The notes under the pieces are model-generated. The model saw nothing but the letters and a program-made list of their open reading frames with translations. It was not told the origin of the DNA and ran no database searches. The translations under genes were made by a program, and so were the position numbers. A stretch of 64,000 nucleotides of DNA from Utricularia gibba (taxonomy: Eukaryota; Streptophyta; Magnoliopsida; Lamiales; Lentibulariaceae). The number at the start of each line of letters is the position of its first letter. Position 1 is the first letter of the stretch. The DNA lies in the NCBI GenBank assembly GCA_002189035.1, contig NEEC01000014.1:250501-314500 (forward strand), given 5' to 3'. Positions 1 to 11,194 of this stretch are shown here, one piece after another.

Positions 1-322
1 CGGTATCCATCTCTTAATCAGAACCTGATATTGTTGCATAGTAATTGCAAATACGCCTTGCCCACCGCACACCCTATCACCGTCGTCGACATAACCAGCT
101 GCATCCCAGAGCATGTACTCGCGCACAGTGAATTGGGACTTTAAAACTCGGATAGCAACAATATTGGTTCCGATTAAGAGATGCGACACCGATCTTCAGC
201 AGCACCGCTGCCAGCATGAGCCCGACAGTAAAGGTGACGCGGAACAGGGAGAATTGTTGTGAATTGATGACGCTTAGTGTTTTTAGCTTATAAAAACAAT
301 GTGTTTTAATGTAACTTTTCAA

Positions 323-2425
323 TCTTTTAGTAATTTTACTAATATTAATATTTTTATGCCCAGAAGTTGATTAAATAATTGATTTAATAGTTTCCTAGTT
401 GTTAATAACAATTTTTTCCCAAGTCTTAATAGCAGCATTTCCAAAATCACCAAGTAAATTCTTACAAGCACTATGGCATGTAGCAAGTTGGAAGAGATTA
501 GACTAAAGTGACAAATTCTTCAACCCTGGATATTTTCATTAGCATCCGTAAACTGACTTCCTTTCAAATTTTTAAGTCATAAAAAAACTGTCAAATTACT
601 TACACTGATGATCCACAGTTGGAAGGTTTAACTGTGATTGAACCATTGATTTTTTTTAATTTTTTTCTTATGAAAAAATATGACATTTTGATTAAATCGT
701 AATTGAACCATGATTGAATCATGATTTTTTTATATATTTTAAAATGGTTCAGATTTAATTCAATTGTTTTGATTAATGATTCCCTATTCACTTTCTTCAT
801 ACGTGAGTTTGGTTTTATTAAGTTTATCATTTTTCATGGAATACAACCCATAAAGCCATTTCAAAGCTCTTCGGCAAAATGAAAGGGATTTGACTTGGTT
901 CTTTGTTGCTTTTGCACAAGTCATGTATAATTCTTGATCGGAGTCATCATTTTCCCTTCTAGCAAACTTAGAAAACATTTAAAATAGATACGAATATAAC
1001 TTATAGTTTACTTCTCTATCAAAGATGATTTCTTCCTTGATTGTATGTAATAACCGATGCTATCATCTAGTAACTACCACATAGTATCTAAAACCAAACT
1101 ACAAAATAACATATAGATCACCCCTGTAAGTATCCATCCAAAAGCCTTCACCAATCGTTGCCTCATCTATTTTGAATTTATATTTCAACTGAGTGCCCGT
1201 ACACCAAAATTAGTATGGCATGCTATTTTAATCAAGTATGACTTCAGACAAGCTTCCAGGAGGTAGGCTCTAAAGCTCTAATCCACTCCCAATATAAATA
1301 GTATGTTGCAATTTACTGCACTTAAAATGGGCCCAATGCATTTTCCTATTTACTAATGCTTTTGTGTTAAACTTTTCTTTTACAATGAGTTGCATCAAGT
1401 TCAACCGATTGTAAAATAAATACTACAAAAGATTACAATAATTGTCTAATTTAATATTTTTGAATTTTTCATAAAAATTGTTGAGTCAAATCCAAAAAAG
1501 TCATGAGTTTAGATTGAGTCAGATTCAATTCCGAATTCATCCCCAAATTTTAAAACACTGGCACAAGTCATTTAGATCGCCCACCCCTCGCATCCGTGCA
1601 ATTCAGTTCATATATGAGTGTTTCTTTAACCCAAAAAAAAAAAAAGGACTTTCTGCATTTATGCATGTCATCCTTACACTTGGGCCATGCTGATCTGTTG
1701 TATGTTGTTCCAATTTTATCGGGTGTCCACGTAGAGACATGCGTTTCTTCTTCTTCTTCTTCTTCCGTTTATCAGCAAAAAGAAATCACTTTTTTTTATT
1801 GTGATGACAAAACGCTTAATATAACAAGTCAGCCCACATCGCCGTTTCTTCTTTAATATAAATCGTACCTCCATAAACCAGATCTTCTGAAGGAAAAACA
1901 CGAATTCATAGTTATAAAAAACCATTGTTTTTTGTTTGGTTGATTCAGCTTCGTTATGCAATAAAAGGGCTTTGTAAGAACACTAATCCTTACGAAACTC
2001 CAGTATGTTCTGAACTTAAAAATAGGGGCTTATTATTCTATGCATAGCGTCTTAATAGCTTCACTTTTTACTTCAATAACCCTAAAGATGGCAATATCCC
2101 AAGAGGTGGAGATTTGGCGTTCGGGGGTGGTTGCACGATGCCGCATTTCTGGTTATCTGTACGTGCAAAGTTTCCCAAACGAAACATGTAGAATAAGAAC
2201 AGCAGTGTAATTTTTGTATAGACCTCATTCATTCATCTCTTACATAAACGGAGGAAAAGACACTCATATGCAGTCCAAGGGGTAGTTGCATGAGCACAAA
2301 TGGGTTAAGTGACAGCACCTTATTACACTTGAGGACTGTTTATTGTCGATTACATGACATAGGAAAAGATACGGGAGCAAGTGCCGGGGAATTCGTAGAA
2401 GACAAACGCCCACATGTCGTCTTTG
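323..2425. other. Left-arm DNA outside the gene, no gene recognised
   Basis: AT-rich DNA mirrored at 7736-9838. Several short open frames exist but none resembles a known family. Positions roughly 510-780 (mirror 9380-9650) are related to DNA at 27985-28180 and so belong to a dispersed repeat. A short GAA/TTC microsatellite lies near 1745-1766. Confidence 0.6.
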
Positions 2426-2962
2426 TTATATGAATTCCCATTTGGGTACACTCGCACTGATAATAGTACCAGCCACTGGTGGTGGAGGGTTGGCAAATAA
2501 TTTTGCATTTAGAAACAGAACCCCATTAGTCAGGTTTGAACAGGCAGCTGCTTGAAGTTGAATGGACAGACGACAAGGTAGCCAAGGAAACAGGAAAACA
2601 ACATTAGAGAAAGAATTTGCGGCCAATGTGAAGGCAACGGTTCCTGTGGTACCCGTTGAAGTTGTGGCCACCACAACCTCCCGTTGCGGCAGTGGCGGTG
2701 GCTGTGGTGGTGGCAGTGGCGGTAGCACTGGCGGTGGCAGTGGGACTGCAAGACAAAGAAGCCTTACAGGTTGGTTGAGAAGAGGAGGGATTGTAGTACC
2801 AGGATTACAGTTCCCGTCACTGGTACAACACACGTTGCTGGTTAGGTTCAATCCGAACATTCCCGGAAAGAGGTTGGCGGATGCCGGCACCATGGCCGTG
2901 ACAAACAGAATGACCATCCCGAGGGATAATGGAATGGACAGAACAAGGTTTGTATGAGCCAT
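2426..2962 (-). CDS. Phylloplanin-like (Ole e 1-like) secreted protein, left-arm copy
   Basis: This single-exon frame encodes 178 residues and is identical to the copy at 7199-7735. Residues 1-29 look like a signal peptide ending in an Ala-Ser-Ala context. The mature part has the layout of phylloplanin/Ole e 1-like proteins: a first Cys-containing segment (CCTSDGNC), a PVRLLC strand, a Thr/Ser-rich TSTGTTGTVAFTL strand and a later PCRLSI strand with more Cys. A proline-rich stretch of about 20 residues (PLPPP, PPPQPPP) is inserted around residues 72-92 and is unusual for phylloplanins. A TATAAATA box lies on the minus strand at 3011-3018. Phylloplanins are secreted leaf-surface or apoplastic proteins; that role here is inferred from layout only. 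Confidence 0.55.
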   Translation of the reverse strand: MAHTNLVLSIPLSLGMVILFVTAMVPASANLFPGMFGLNLTSNVCCTSDGNCNPGTTIPPLLNQPVRLLCLAVPLPPPVLPPLPPPQPPPLPQREVVVATTSTGTTGTVAFTLAANSFSNVVFLFPWLPCRLSIQLQAAACSNLTNGVLFLNAKLFANPPPPVAGTIISASVPKWEFI

Positions 2963-3018
2963 CTCTTTTCCACGTTAGGCAGTGAATGACGGAGGGTAAG
3001 AAATAACCACTATTTATA

Positions 3019-4303
3019 AGCGGCTTCGAACTTGTTCGCACAGGAGACTTTTCCAAAGGCAATTAAATCCCTAGACAAATAGAGCAATTAACCGGTCGAT
3101 TGTATTACATACCTGTTCATTTATTGTTCAAATCCATAACCGGGGCGAGTTTGATTAGAGATTAATTATTAGCACATGGTCAGTGCCCACTCGCCAATTC
3201 AAGTCAAATCCCGCGTGGAGGCATCCTTTTCCTCCAATTACACCATCTCTTCGTACCAACTCTTAATAAAGTGTCAAAGAATCGTCAGTAAGAAAAGTGA
3301 AACAAGTGCCAATGATTATGTATCTTGAATATGTGTGTTTTGGTGCACATGAAAAAGCAACTGCTCTTCTCTCTGTGGAAGTGCTCTCTCGGCATTCAAC
3401 TCTGGGATACGTAGGCATACGCTAATTTTGCGGCCAAGCCACTCTAAGAAATAGTATTTTGTACTCTGCAGTAGTTACTCTCAATACAAAACATAAAATA
3501 ATGCTGTGAGGGCCGTAGATTAACGGCTCTTTTGCATTGATTCTGATGCTTCACATTTTCAAAAGATGGCTTTTATGATCCAAGGGTTTTGAGACGAACC
3601 AACAGCTTATTTTTGCCAAGAAAAAAAAAGTTTCATTGCGAAGTTCGCGTGCGAGTGTTCCAGAAGCATGACGCAGGTACAGCAGATGAGAAATGGGGTC
3701 TTGAATTACTGCAACTGTAAACGAGAACAACTGACGAGGTTTAATTGGGGAGCTACGACTAAAACCCTAAACCCTAAAATGAGTGAGGGCAATAACGAGG
3801 TTTAATTACATGCCTAGCTACGCAAAATACACTCAAAGCCCTAAAACATAGATTGCGCAATTACGCGATAAAACCTTCTGAATTTAATTAATTCCCGTGC
3901 ATTCATTCACATTTCAGAATTATACTTTTAGGGGCCCCTCTGAATCCGGAAAGACATCATTATGTCTACTTTCATAGACCCTGAAATCTAAATGTCTCAC
4001 CTACGCGCCATGACTCAACGTTAGTGGATGAGAGATTTAGAAAAAAAAGAACTTGGTATGTTATTTAAAGAAGGATTAACTTTCATGTGTTTTATAGAAA
4101 ATTTTACGATTGAATTAACTGAATTTTTATAGGATATTGATTATAGACAATATTATATAAAATATTATCAAAATACTGATAATTCAAAATCTAATTAAAA
4201 AAGGTATTTTTTTTCATCGTAACCTTAAATTAGAGTGATTTTTGATAAAAGGTTTAAGATGATGAATTTATTCACAAAAGAAGAGAGAATAGCAAATATA
4301 TGT
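3019..4303. other. Upstream DNA of the left-arm gene, no gene recognised
   Basis: Mirrored at 5858-7142. It contains the promoter side of the phylloplanin-like gene and the telo-box pair. From about 3880 it becomes AT-rich without coding signs. I see no RNA gene or transposon signature here. Confidence 0.5.
3762..3779 (+). promoter_or_regulatory. Double telo-box-like motif (left arm)
   Basis: Two tandem CCCTAAA units lie about 800 bases upstream of the divergent gene at 2962. The mirror copy is at 6382-6399. This matches the plant telo-box (AAACCCTAA) found in promoters, and also a very short interstitial telomere repeat. Two units are too few to claim a telomere fusion. Confidence 0.4.
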
Positions 4304-5857
4304 GTAAAAAAAAATTTTTTGACGTAAGAGGGATAATAGTATTTTTTTGAATTATGAGATTGGTTAAATCCATCTAAATATTGATAAGAAAATTAAATCC
4401 ATCCAAATAATGGGTTTGTGTATCACTATTACTTAAGATTTAAATAATAAAATTTTGAAGATATCTATTAGATATTAATTACAACAAAACTTATGAATAA
4501 CTTGTATTATTTAAGATAAAATCAACATTTCATATATTACTGATCCTTATGGGTGGTTTGTTTCGTAGATAAGGTTGTGTAGATATAGCTTATTCGAGTA
4601 TATGCAATTGTATTTTGTGTGTTTAAAGAGTGATTCATATTTGAATTTTTATGGAAGATATTATTTGATAACCTATTATAAATTGTCATAGATTTTGTGA
4701 AAAAGGTTTAAGATACGAAAACATAAATTGAAACTCAAGTGACGTCACTTAATTAAGGGAATTAGTTATTGAGATTTTGTTTCCTACTTTGTATCTCATT
4801 GTATTGATTTTTACTGTTTTTTCCAAATAATCGGTTATAGAAATAAGTAAAAATCTATACTCACTTACATTCTATTATAAGTAGACATAAAAATAGCCTC
4901 ATGTTATTTTTATTAGAAGTTAGAGCAACGAGGTATACACTAATAGGTGGATCCCTCTATCGGAAATCCTTTGATGGACCCCTACTGAGATGTATCGGAA
5001 AAGAACAATTTCAAGACTTTATAACTGATTTGCACGAAGGAGAGTATGACTGTCATGTTGGAATGTGATCTTTGTACAGAAAAGCATTGAGAAGTAGGTA
5101 TTACTGACCAACTATGAAAAAAGACATCATGGAGGTAGTAAAAAAATGCAAGGTGTGCCAGTACCATGCGAGTATACCTAGAAAACCAATAAACAATCTC
5201 ACCGTTCTTCTGCTCTCATGCCCATTTGACCGTTGGGAGTAGACATCATGAGGCCTTTTCCCCAAACCTCTGGTCAAAGTAAATTTGTTATCATAGGAAT
5301 TGAATATTTTTCCAAATGAGTGGAAGCAGAAGCTGTGACAAAAATATCAGAGGAAACCGTTATCTGATTTTTATGGAGAAATATTTTCATTTGATTCGGA
5401 ATATCCTGGGAGCTGATAACCGATAATGGGACCTAATTCGCTGGGGGAAGATGGATACATGTTTGGATAGATATTTAATCAAGCACAACTTCACCTCAAT
5501 ATATCACCCAGAGCAATGGTCTTATGGAGGTTACAATCTGAATTCTCAAATAAGGTATCAGAACCAAACTTGAGGATTTCGGAGGATCACGGGCAGACCA
5601 GTTGGACGAGGTGCTATGAATGTGTTAAGTTGATATATGGGAGATGAGTTGGGTAGAAAGTCTAGTGAACTGAACATTTCCACTATTCGGTTTAAGTATT
5701 TGATTCTGGATGAATACATCATCAATCAGGCTCAAGATGGCCGAATACCCCGGGGTATAGGAGAGAGACCCCTTCCTCACTTAAGTCTCCCAATCCCCAT
5801 AGCATACTTGGAAAGCAGTCTTCGCTTTCTACTCCACCCCCTCATTGTTCAATTTCT
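4304..5857. other. Spacer of the giant inverted repeat
   Basis: This is the only unpaired DNA between the arms. The left part (4304-4940) is AT-rich with no gene. The middle part carries the Gypsy integrase remnant described separately. The right part (5620-5857) holds a short open frame without recognisable homology. Confidence 0.8.
4949..5620 (+). pseudogene. Decayed Ty3/Gypsy integrase fragment
   Basis: Read on the plus strand across stops and frameshifts, it encodes an integrase in order. The zinc-binding part is visible as LYRKSFDGPLLRCIGKEQF, then HVGM, MKKDIMEVVKKCKVCQYHA. The catalytic core follows: a VDIMRPFPQ segment, then IGIEYFSKWVEAEAV-like sequence (the Trp codon is a stop here), then an ITDNG-type motif near 5417 and a YHPE-SNGLMEV segment near 5505. 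Gypsy integrase normally lies between RNase H and the 3' LTR; none of the other domains nor LTRs are visible. It is too degraded to be active. Confidence 0.8.
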
Positions 5858-7142
5858 ACATATATTTGCTATTCTCTCTTCTTTTGTGAATAAATTCATC
5901 ATCTTAAACCTTTTATCAAAAATCACTCTAATTTAAGGTTACGATGAAAAAAAATACCTTTTTTAATTAGATTTTGAATTATCAGTATTTTGATAATATT
6001 TTATATAATATTGTCTATAATCAATATCCTATAAAAATTCAGTTAATTCAATCGTAAAATTTTCTATAAAACACATGAAAGTTAATCCTTCTTTAAATAA
6101 CATACCAAGTTCTTTTTTTTCTAAATCTCTCATCCACTAACGTTGAGTCATGGCGCGTAGGTGAGACATTTAGATTTCAGGGTCTATGAAAGTAGACATA
6201 ATGATGTCTTTCCGGATTCAGAGGGGCCCCTAAAAGTATAATTCTGAAATGTGAATGAATGCACGGGAATTAATTAAATTCAGAAGGTTTTATCGCGTAA
6301 TTGCGCAATCTATGTTTTAGGGCTTTGAGTGTATTTTGCGTAGCTAGGCATGTAATTAAACCTCGTTATTGCCCTCACTCATTTTAGGGTTTAGGGTTTT
6401 AGTCGTAGCTCCCCAATTAAACCTCGTCAGTTGTTCTCGTTTACAGTTGCAGTAATTCAAGACCCCATTTCTCATCTGCTGTACCTGCGTCATGCTTCTG
6501 GAACACTCGCACGCGAACTTCGCAATGAAACTTTTTTTTTCTTGGCAAAAATAAGCTGTTGGTTCGTCTCAAAACCCTTGGATCATAAAAGCCATCTTTT
6601 GAAAATGTGAAGCATCAGAATCAATGCAAAAGAGCCGTTAATCTACGGCCCTCACAGCATTATTTTATGTTTTGTATTGAGAGTAACTACTGCAGAGTAC
6701 AAAATACTATTTCTTAGAGTGGCTTGGCCGCAAAATTAGCGTATGCCTACGTATCCCAGAGTTGAATGCCGAGAGAGCACTTCCACAGAGAGAAGAGCAG
6801 TTGCTTTTTCATGTGCACCAAAACACACATATTCAAGATACATAATCATTGGCACTTGTTTCACTTTTCTTACTGACGATTCTTTGACACTTTATTAAGA
6901 GTTGGTACGAAGAGATGGTGTAATTGGAGGAAAAGGATGCCTCCACGCGGGATTTGACTTGAATTGGCGAGTGGGCACTGACCATGTGCTAATAATTAAT
7001 CTCTAATCAAACTCGCCCCGGTTATGGATTTGAACAATAAATGAACAGGTATGTAATACAATCGACCGGTTAATTGCTCTATTTGTCTAGGGATTTAATT
7101 GCCTTTGGAAAAGTCTCCTGTGCGAACAAGTTCGAAGCCGCT

Positions 7143-7150
7143 TATAAATA
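7143..7150 (+). promoter_or_regulatory. TATA box of the right-arm phylloplanin-like gene
   Basis: TATAAATA lies about 50 bases before the ATG at 7199. The mirror copy is at 3011-3018 on the minus strand. The spacing suits a plant core promoter with a short 5' leader. Confidence 0.6.
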
Positions 7151-7198
7151 GTGGTTATTTCTTACCCTCCGTCATTCACTGCCTAACGTGGAAAAGAG

Positions 7199-7735
7199 AT
7201 GGCTCATACAAACCTTGTTCTGTCCATTCCATTATCCCTCGGGATGGTCATTCTGTTTGTCACGGCCATGGTGCCGGCATCCGCCAACCTCTTTCCGGGA
7301 ATGTTCGGATTGAACCTAACCAGCAACGTGTGTTGTACCAGTGACGGGAACTGTAATCCTGGTACTACAATCCCTCCTCTTCTCAACCAACCTGTAAGGC
7401 TTCTTTGTCTTGCAGTCCCACTGCCACCGCCAGTGCTACCGCCACTGCCACCACCACAGCCACCGCCACTGCCGCAACGGGAGGTTGTGGTGGCCACAAC
7501 TTCAACGGGTACCACAGGAACCGTTGCCTTCACATTGGCCGCAAATTCTTTCTCTAATGTTGTTTTCCTGTTTCCTTGGCTACCTTGTCGTCTGTCCATT
7601 CAACTTCAAGCAGCTGCCTGTTCAAACCTGACTAATGGGGTTCTGTTTCTAAATGCAAAATTATTTGCCAACCCTCCACCACCAGTGGCTGGTACTATTA
7701 TCAGTGCGAGTGTACCCAAATGGGAATTCATATAA
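7199..7735 (+). CDS. Phylloplanin-like (Ole e 1-like) secreted protein, right-arm copy
   Basis: This is the same 178-residue protein as the left-arm copy, transcribed away from it, so the pair is divergent with 4.2 kb between start codons. The start is the first ATG after a TATAAATA box at 7143-7150. The frame has a signal peptide, then Cys, proline-rich and Thr/Ser-rich segments typical of small secreted wall proteins. Within the coding region, 7392-7415 resembles splice signals (GTAAGG and TTGCAG). They are only about 25 bases apart, too close for a plant intron, so the uninterrupted frame is preferred. If the palindrome is an assembly artefact there is only one gene. Confidence 0.55.
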   Translation: MAHTNLVLSIPLSLGMVILFVTAMVPASANLFPGMFGLNLTSNVCCTSDGNCNPGTTIPPLLNQPVRLLCLAVPLPPPVLPPLPPPQPPPLPQREVVVATTSTGTTGTVAFTLAANSFSNVVFLFPWLPCRLSIQLQAAACSNLTNGVLFLNAKLFANPPPPVAGTIISASVPKWEFI

Positions 7736-10250
7736 CAAAGACGACATGTGGGCGTTTGTCTTCTACGAATTCCCCGGCACTTGCTCCCGTATCTTTTCCT
7801 ATGTCATGTAATCGACAATAAACAGTCCTCAAGTGTAATAAGGTGCTGTCACTTAACCCATTTGTGCTCATGCAACTACCCCTTGGACTGCATATGAGTG
7901 TCTTTTCCTCCGTTTATGTAAGAGATGAATGAATGAGGTCTATACAAAAATTACACTGCTGTTCTTATTCTACATGTTTCGTTTGGGAAACTTTGCACGT
8001 ACAGATAACCAGAAATGCGGCATCGTGCAACCACCCCCGAACGCCAAATCTCCACCTCTTGGGATATTGCCATCTTTAGGGTTATTGAAGTAAAAAGTGA
8101 AGCTATTAAGACGCTATGCATAGAATAATAAGCCCCTATTTTTAAGTTCAGAACATACTGGAGTTTCGTAAGGATTAGTGTTCTTACAAAGCCCTTTTAT
8201 TGCATAACGAAGCTGAATCAACCAAACAAAAAACAATGGTTTTTTATAACTATGAATTCGTGTTTTTCCTTCAGAAGATCTGGTTTATGGAGGTACGATT
8301 TATATTAAAGAAGAAACGGCGATGTGGGCTGACTTGTTATATTAAGCGTTTTGTCATCACAATAAAAAAAAGTGATTTCTTTTTGCTGATAAACGGAAGA
8401 AGAAGAAGAAGAAGAAACGCATGTCTCTACGTGGACACCCGATAAAATTGGAACAACATACAACAGATCAGCATGGCCCAAGTGTAAGGATGACATGCAT
8501 AAATGCAGAAAGTCCTTTTTTTTTTTTTGGGTTAAAGAAACACTCATATATGAACTGAATTGCACGGATGCGAGGGGTGGGCGATCTAAATGACTTGTGC
8601 CAGTGTTTTAAAATTTGGGGATGAATTCGGAATTGAATCTGACTCAATCTAAACTCATGACTTTTTTGGATTTGACTCAACAATTTTTATGAAAAATTCA
8701 AAAATATTAAATTAGACAATTATTGTAATCTTTTGTAGTATTTATTTTACAATCGGTTGAACTTGATGCAACTCATTGTAAAAGAAAAGTTTAACACAAA
8801 AGCATTAGTAAATAGGAAAATGCATTGGGCCCATTTTAAGTGCAGTAAATTGCAACATACTATTTATATTGGGAGTGGATTAGAGCTTTAGAGCCTACCT
8901 CCTGGAAGCTTGTCTGAAGTCATACTTGATTAAAATAGCATGCCATACTAATTTTGGTGTACGGGCACTCAGTTGAAATATAAATTCAAAATAGATGAGG
9001 CAACGATTGGTGAAGGCTTTTGGATGGATACTTACAGGGGTGATCTATATGTTATTTTGTAGTTTGGTTTTAGATACTATGTGGTAGTTACTAGATGATA
9101 GCATCGGTTATTACATACAATCAAGGAAGAAATCATCTTTGATAGAGAAGTAAACTATAAGTTATATTCGTATCTATTTTAAATGTTTTCTAAGTTTGCT
9201 AGAAGGGAAAATGATGACTCCGATCAAGAATTATACATGACTTGTGCAAAAGCAACAAAGAACCAAGTCAAATCCCTTTCATTTTGCCGAAGAGCTTTGA
9301 AATGGCTTTATGGGTTGTATTCCATGAAAAATGATAAACTTAATAAAACCAAACTCACGTATGAAGAAAGTGAATAGGGAATCATTAATCAAAACAATTG
9401 AATTAAATCTGAACCATTTTAAAATATATAAAAAAATCATGATTCAATCATGGTTCAATTACGATTTAATCAAAATGTCATATTTTTTCATAAGAAAAAA
9501 ATTAAAAAAAATCAATGGTTCAATCACAGTTAAACCTTCCAACTGTGGATCATCAGTGTAAGTAATTTGACAGTTTTTTTATGACTTAAAAATTTGAAAG
9601 GAAGTCAGTTTACGGATGCTAATGAAAATATCCAGGGTTGAAGAATTTGTCACTTTAGTCTAATCTCTTCCAACTTGCTACATGCCATAGTGCTTGTAAG
9701 AATTTACTTGGTGATTTTGGAAATGCTGCTATTAAGACTTGGGAAAAAATTGTTATTAACAACTAGGAAACTATTAAATCAATTATTTAATCAACTTCTG
9801 GGCATAAAAATATTAATATTAGTAAAATTACTAAAAGATTGAAAAGTTACATTAAAACACATTGTTTTTATAAGCTAAAAACACTAAGCGTCATCAATTC
9901 ACAACAATTCTCCCTGTTCCGCGTCACCTTTACTGTCGGGCTCATGCTGGCAGCGGTGCTGCTGAAGATCGGTGTCGCATCTCTTAATCGGAACCAATAT
10001 TGTTGCTATCCGAGTTTTAAAGTCCCAATTCACTGTGCGCGAGTACATGCTCTGGGATGCAGCTGGTTATGTCGACGACGGTGATAGGGTGTGCGGTGGG
10101 CAAGGCGTATTTGCAATTACTATGCAACAATATCAGGTTCTGATTAAGAGATGGATACCGATCATCTCCACACATATACGAGCACAAATGCGATGGTAAA
10201 GGGGATACGAATCAGGAAGAATTGGCATGAATTTCTTGGTGATCAGGAGC

Positions 10251-11194
10251 ACACATCAAATCCCTATAGATAAGTTTTGTAGAAGCTGCTCACGAGCCCC
10301 AAACGGAATTGGTTGGATGGAACAGATACTGGGCCAAGAAATGAAACACACTCTCCTTGTCAGGAAATAGATTATCTAGTTCCTGCTCAAAACATGTCAT
10401 CGAGAAGAAAGAGGGGACGAAATATAGATACAACAGGATCATCAACCAGGGTACCTCCGTTACATATGATTGATCTTCATCACAAAAGAAACGTTTATCG
10501 ACTTCTCCAAAGTTTATGTATAGGTGGATGTATGCGTAGAGTTGTGGAGGGGTTGAGATACCTGAATTACCCAACAAGTTGTTTCCCAATAGTTTCCCGA
10601 AGGATTCCTCAGATTCTTTGTTAAAACCATCCAATTTATGAGCCAACGGGAAGTCCAAAGGAAGCAACCAAAAACTCTCAGGAAAAGGGTTCACAAAAGA
10701 GATCAACGAGGATAACCCTATCAGTGAGAAGAGAATACAAAAATGTGGAAGCAAGACTGAGGATTCTATTTCCTAATCCATCCGAAGGGAGCCATATAAC
10801 GTACTTGCATTCGAAGAGTGCAGTAGACATGTTGAATTTGAGGGCATGAATTGTCATGTTATATAGAAATGTACACGGAGCACATCTCTTGTGCCGAGCC
10901 TCATAGCTCCGTAACTTGGAGAGAAGATATAAAGAAGGTTTTCCGTTCTTTAATCTTTGCGTTAAGAGGAAATCATACCTGCTATAGCAAGAACGTCGGT
11001 CGAATCCACTTGGAGGGAGGTTGGTTTGATGCTGGAATTGATAACTGCCTTGGTTAGGGTTATACTCAAGATGGGCATACCTTTGTAAAGAAATGCGAGG
11101 ATCATCCCAAAAGTAGTAGAAAAAAGAAAACGAGTTTCAACCCATTCCGGATAGATTGCGTCAGTAACATCTTGAATGGTGTTTGGCGTTCCAT
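10251..11194 (-). pseudogene. Truncated GT37 fucosyltransferase pseudogene
   Basis: This is a clear relative of the intact gene at 58344-59942, read on the minus strand. The ATG at 11194 starts MERQTPFKMLLTQ and a membrane anchor as in the intact gene. The frame is broken soon after, and the middle domain reappears as a 154-residue open segment (10290-10754) containing FPESFWLLPLDFPLAHKL and FFCDEDQSYVTEVPWL. Relative to the intact copy it lacks about 21 bases near 10703 and one C near 10295. Homology ends at about 10251, before the GDP-fucose-binding IQIR motif and the whole C-terminal half. The upstream 130 bases also match the intact gene's promoter, so the duplication included regulatory DNA. 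It lies about 90 bases from the end of the palindrome. Confidence 0.9.

Larger units (their letters stand above)
1..4303. repeat. Left arm of a giant inverted repeat (palindrome)
   Basis: Every feature in this arm has a reverse-complement partner on the right, with coordinates summing to exactly 10161. Checked examples are 77/10084, 600/9561, 1716/8445, 2426/7735 and 4261/5900. No indel is needed anywhere I compared, including the A/T homopolymers near 1627 and 3624. The match stops around 4303, where the two sides diverge. Because the arm begins at base 1 it may continue outside the window. The long reading frames and all non-coding stretches I compared looked identical. Confidence 0.95.
5858..10160. 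repeat. Right arm of a giant inverted repeat (palindrome)
   Basis: This is the reverse complement of 1-4303. It carries the plus-strand copy of the phylloplanin-like gene and the same flanking DNA. Identity holds through non-coding, homopolymer-rich DNA. That implies a very recent duplication, ongoing gene conversion, or an assembly/haplotype artefact. The right edge of matching is set by the window start, so the true arm could be longer. Sequence from 10161 on has no partner in the window. Confidence 0.95.

Noticed and set aside
784-978. 64-codon frame in the palindrome arm (mirror 9183-9377)
   Set aside because: No homology, no promoter, AT-rich context; chance open frame.
2562-2957. Glycine-rich 131-codon frame opposite the phylloplanin-like gene
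   Set aside because: It is the antisense shadow of the proline-rich coding strand; no start context, promoter or family support.
3762-3779. Interstitial telomere repeat marking a chromosome fusion in the palindrome
   Set aside because: Only two CCCTAAA units; this is more simply a telo-box promoter motif.
7392-7415. Possible intron in the phylloplanin-like gene (GTAAGG...TTGCAG)
   Set aside because: Only about 25 bases long, below the working minimum for plant introns, and the frame is open through it.
9972-10199. 75-codon frame at the palindrome arm end
   Set aside because: It reads through a short inverted repeat and has no recognisable family; kept only as repeat structure.
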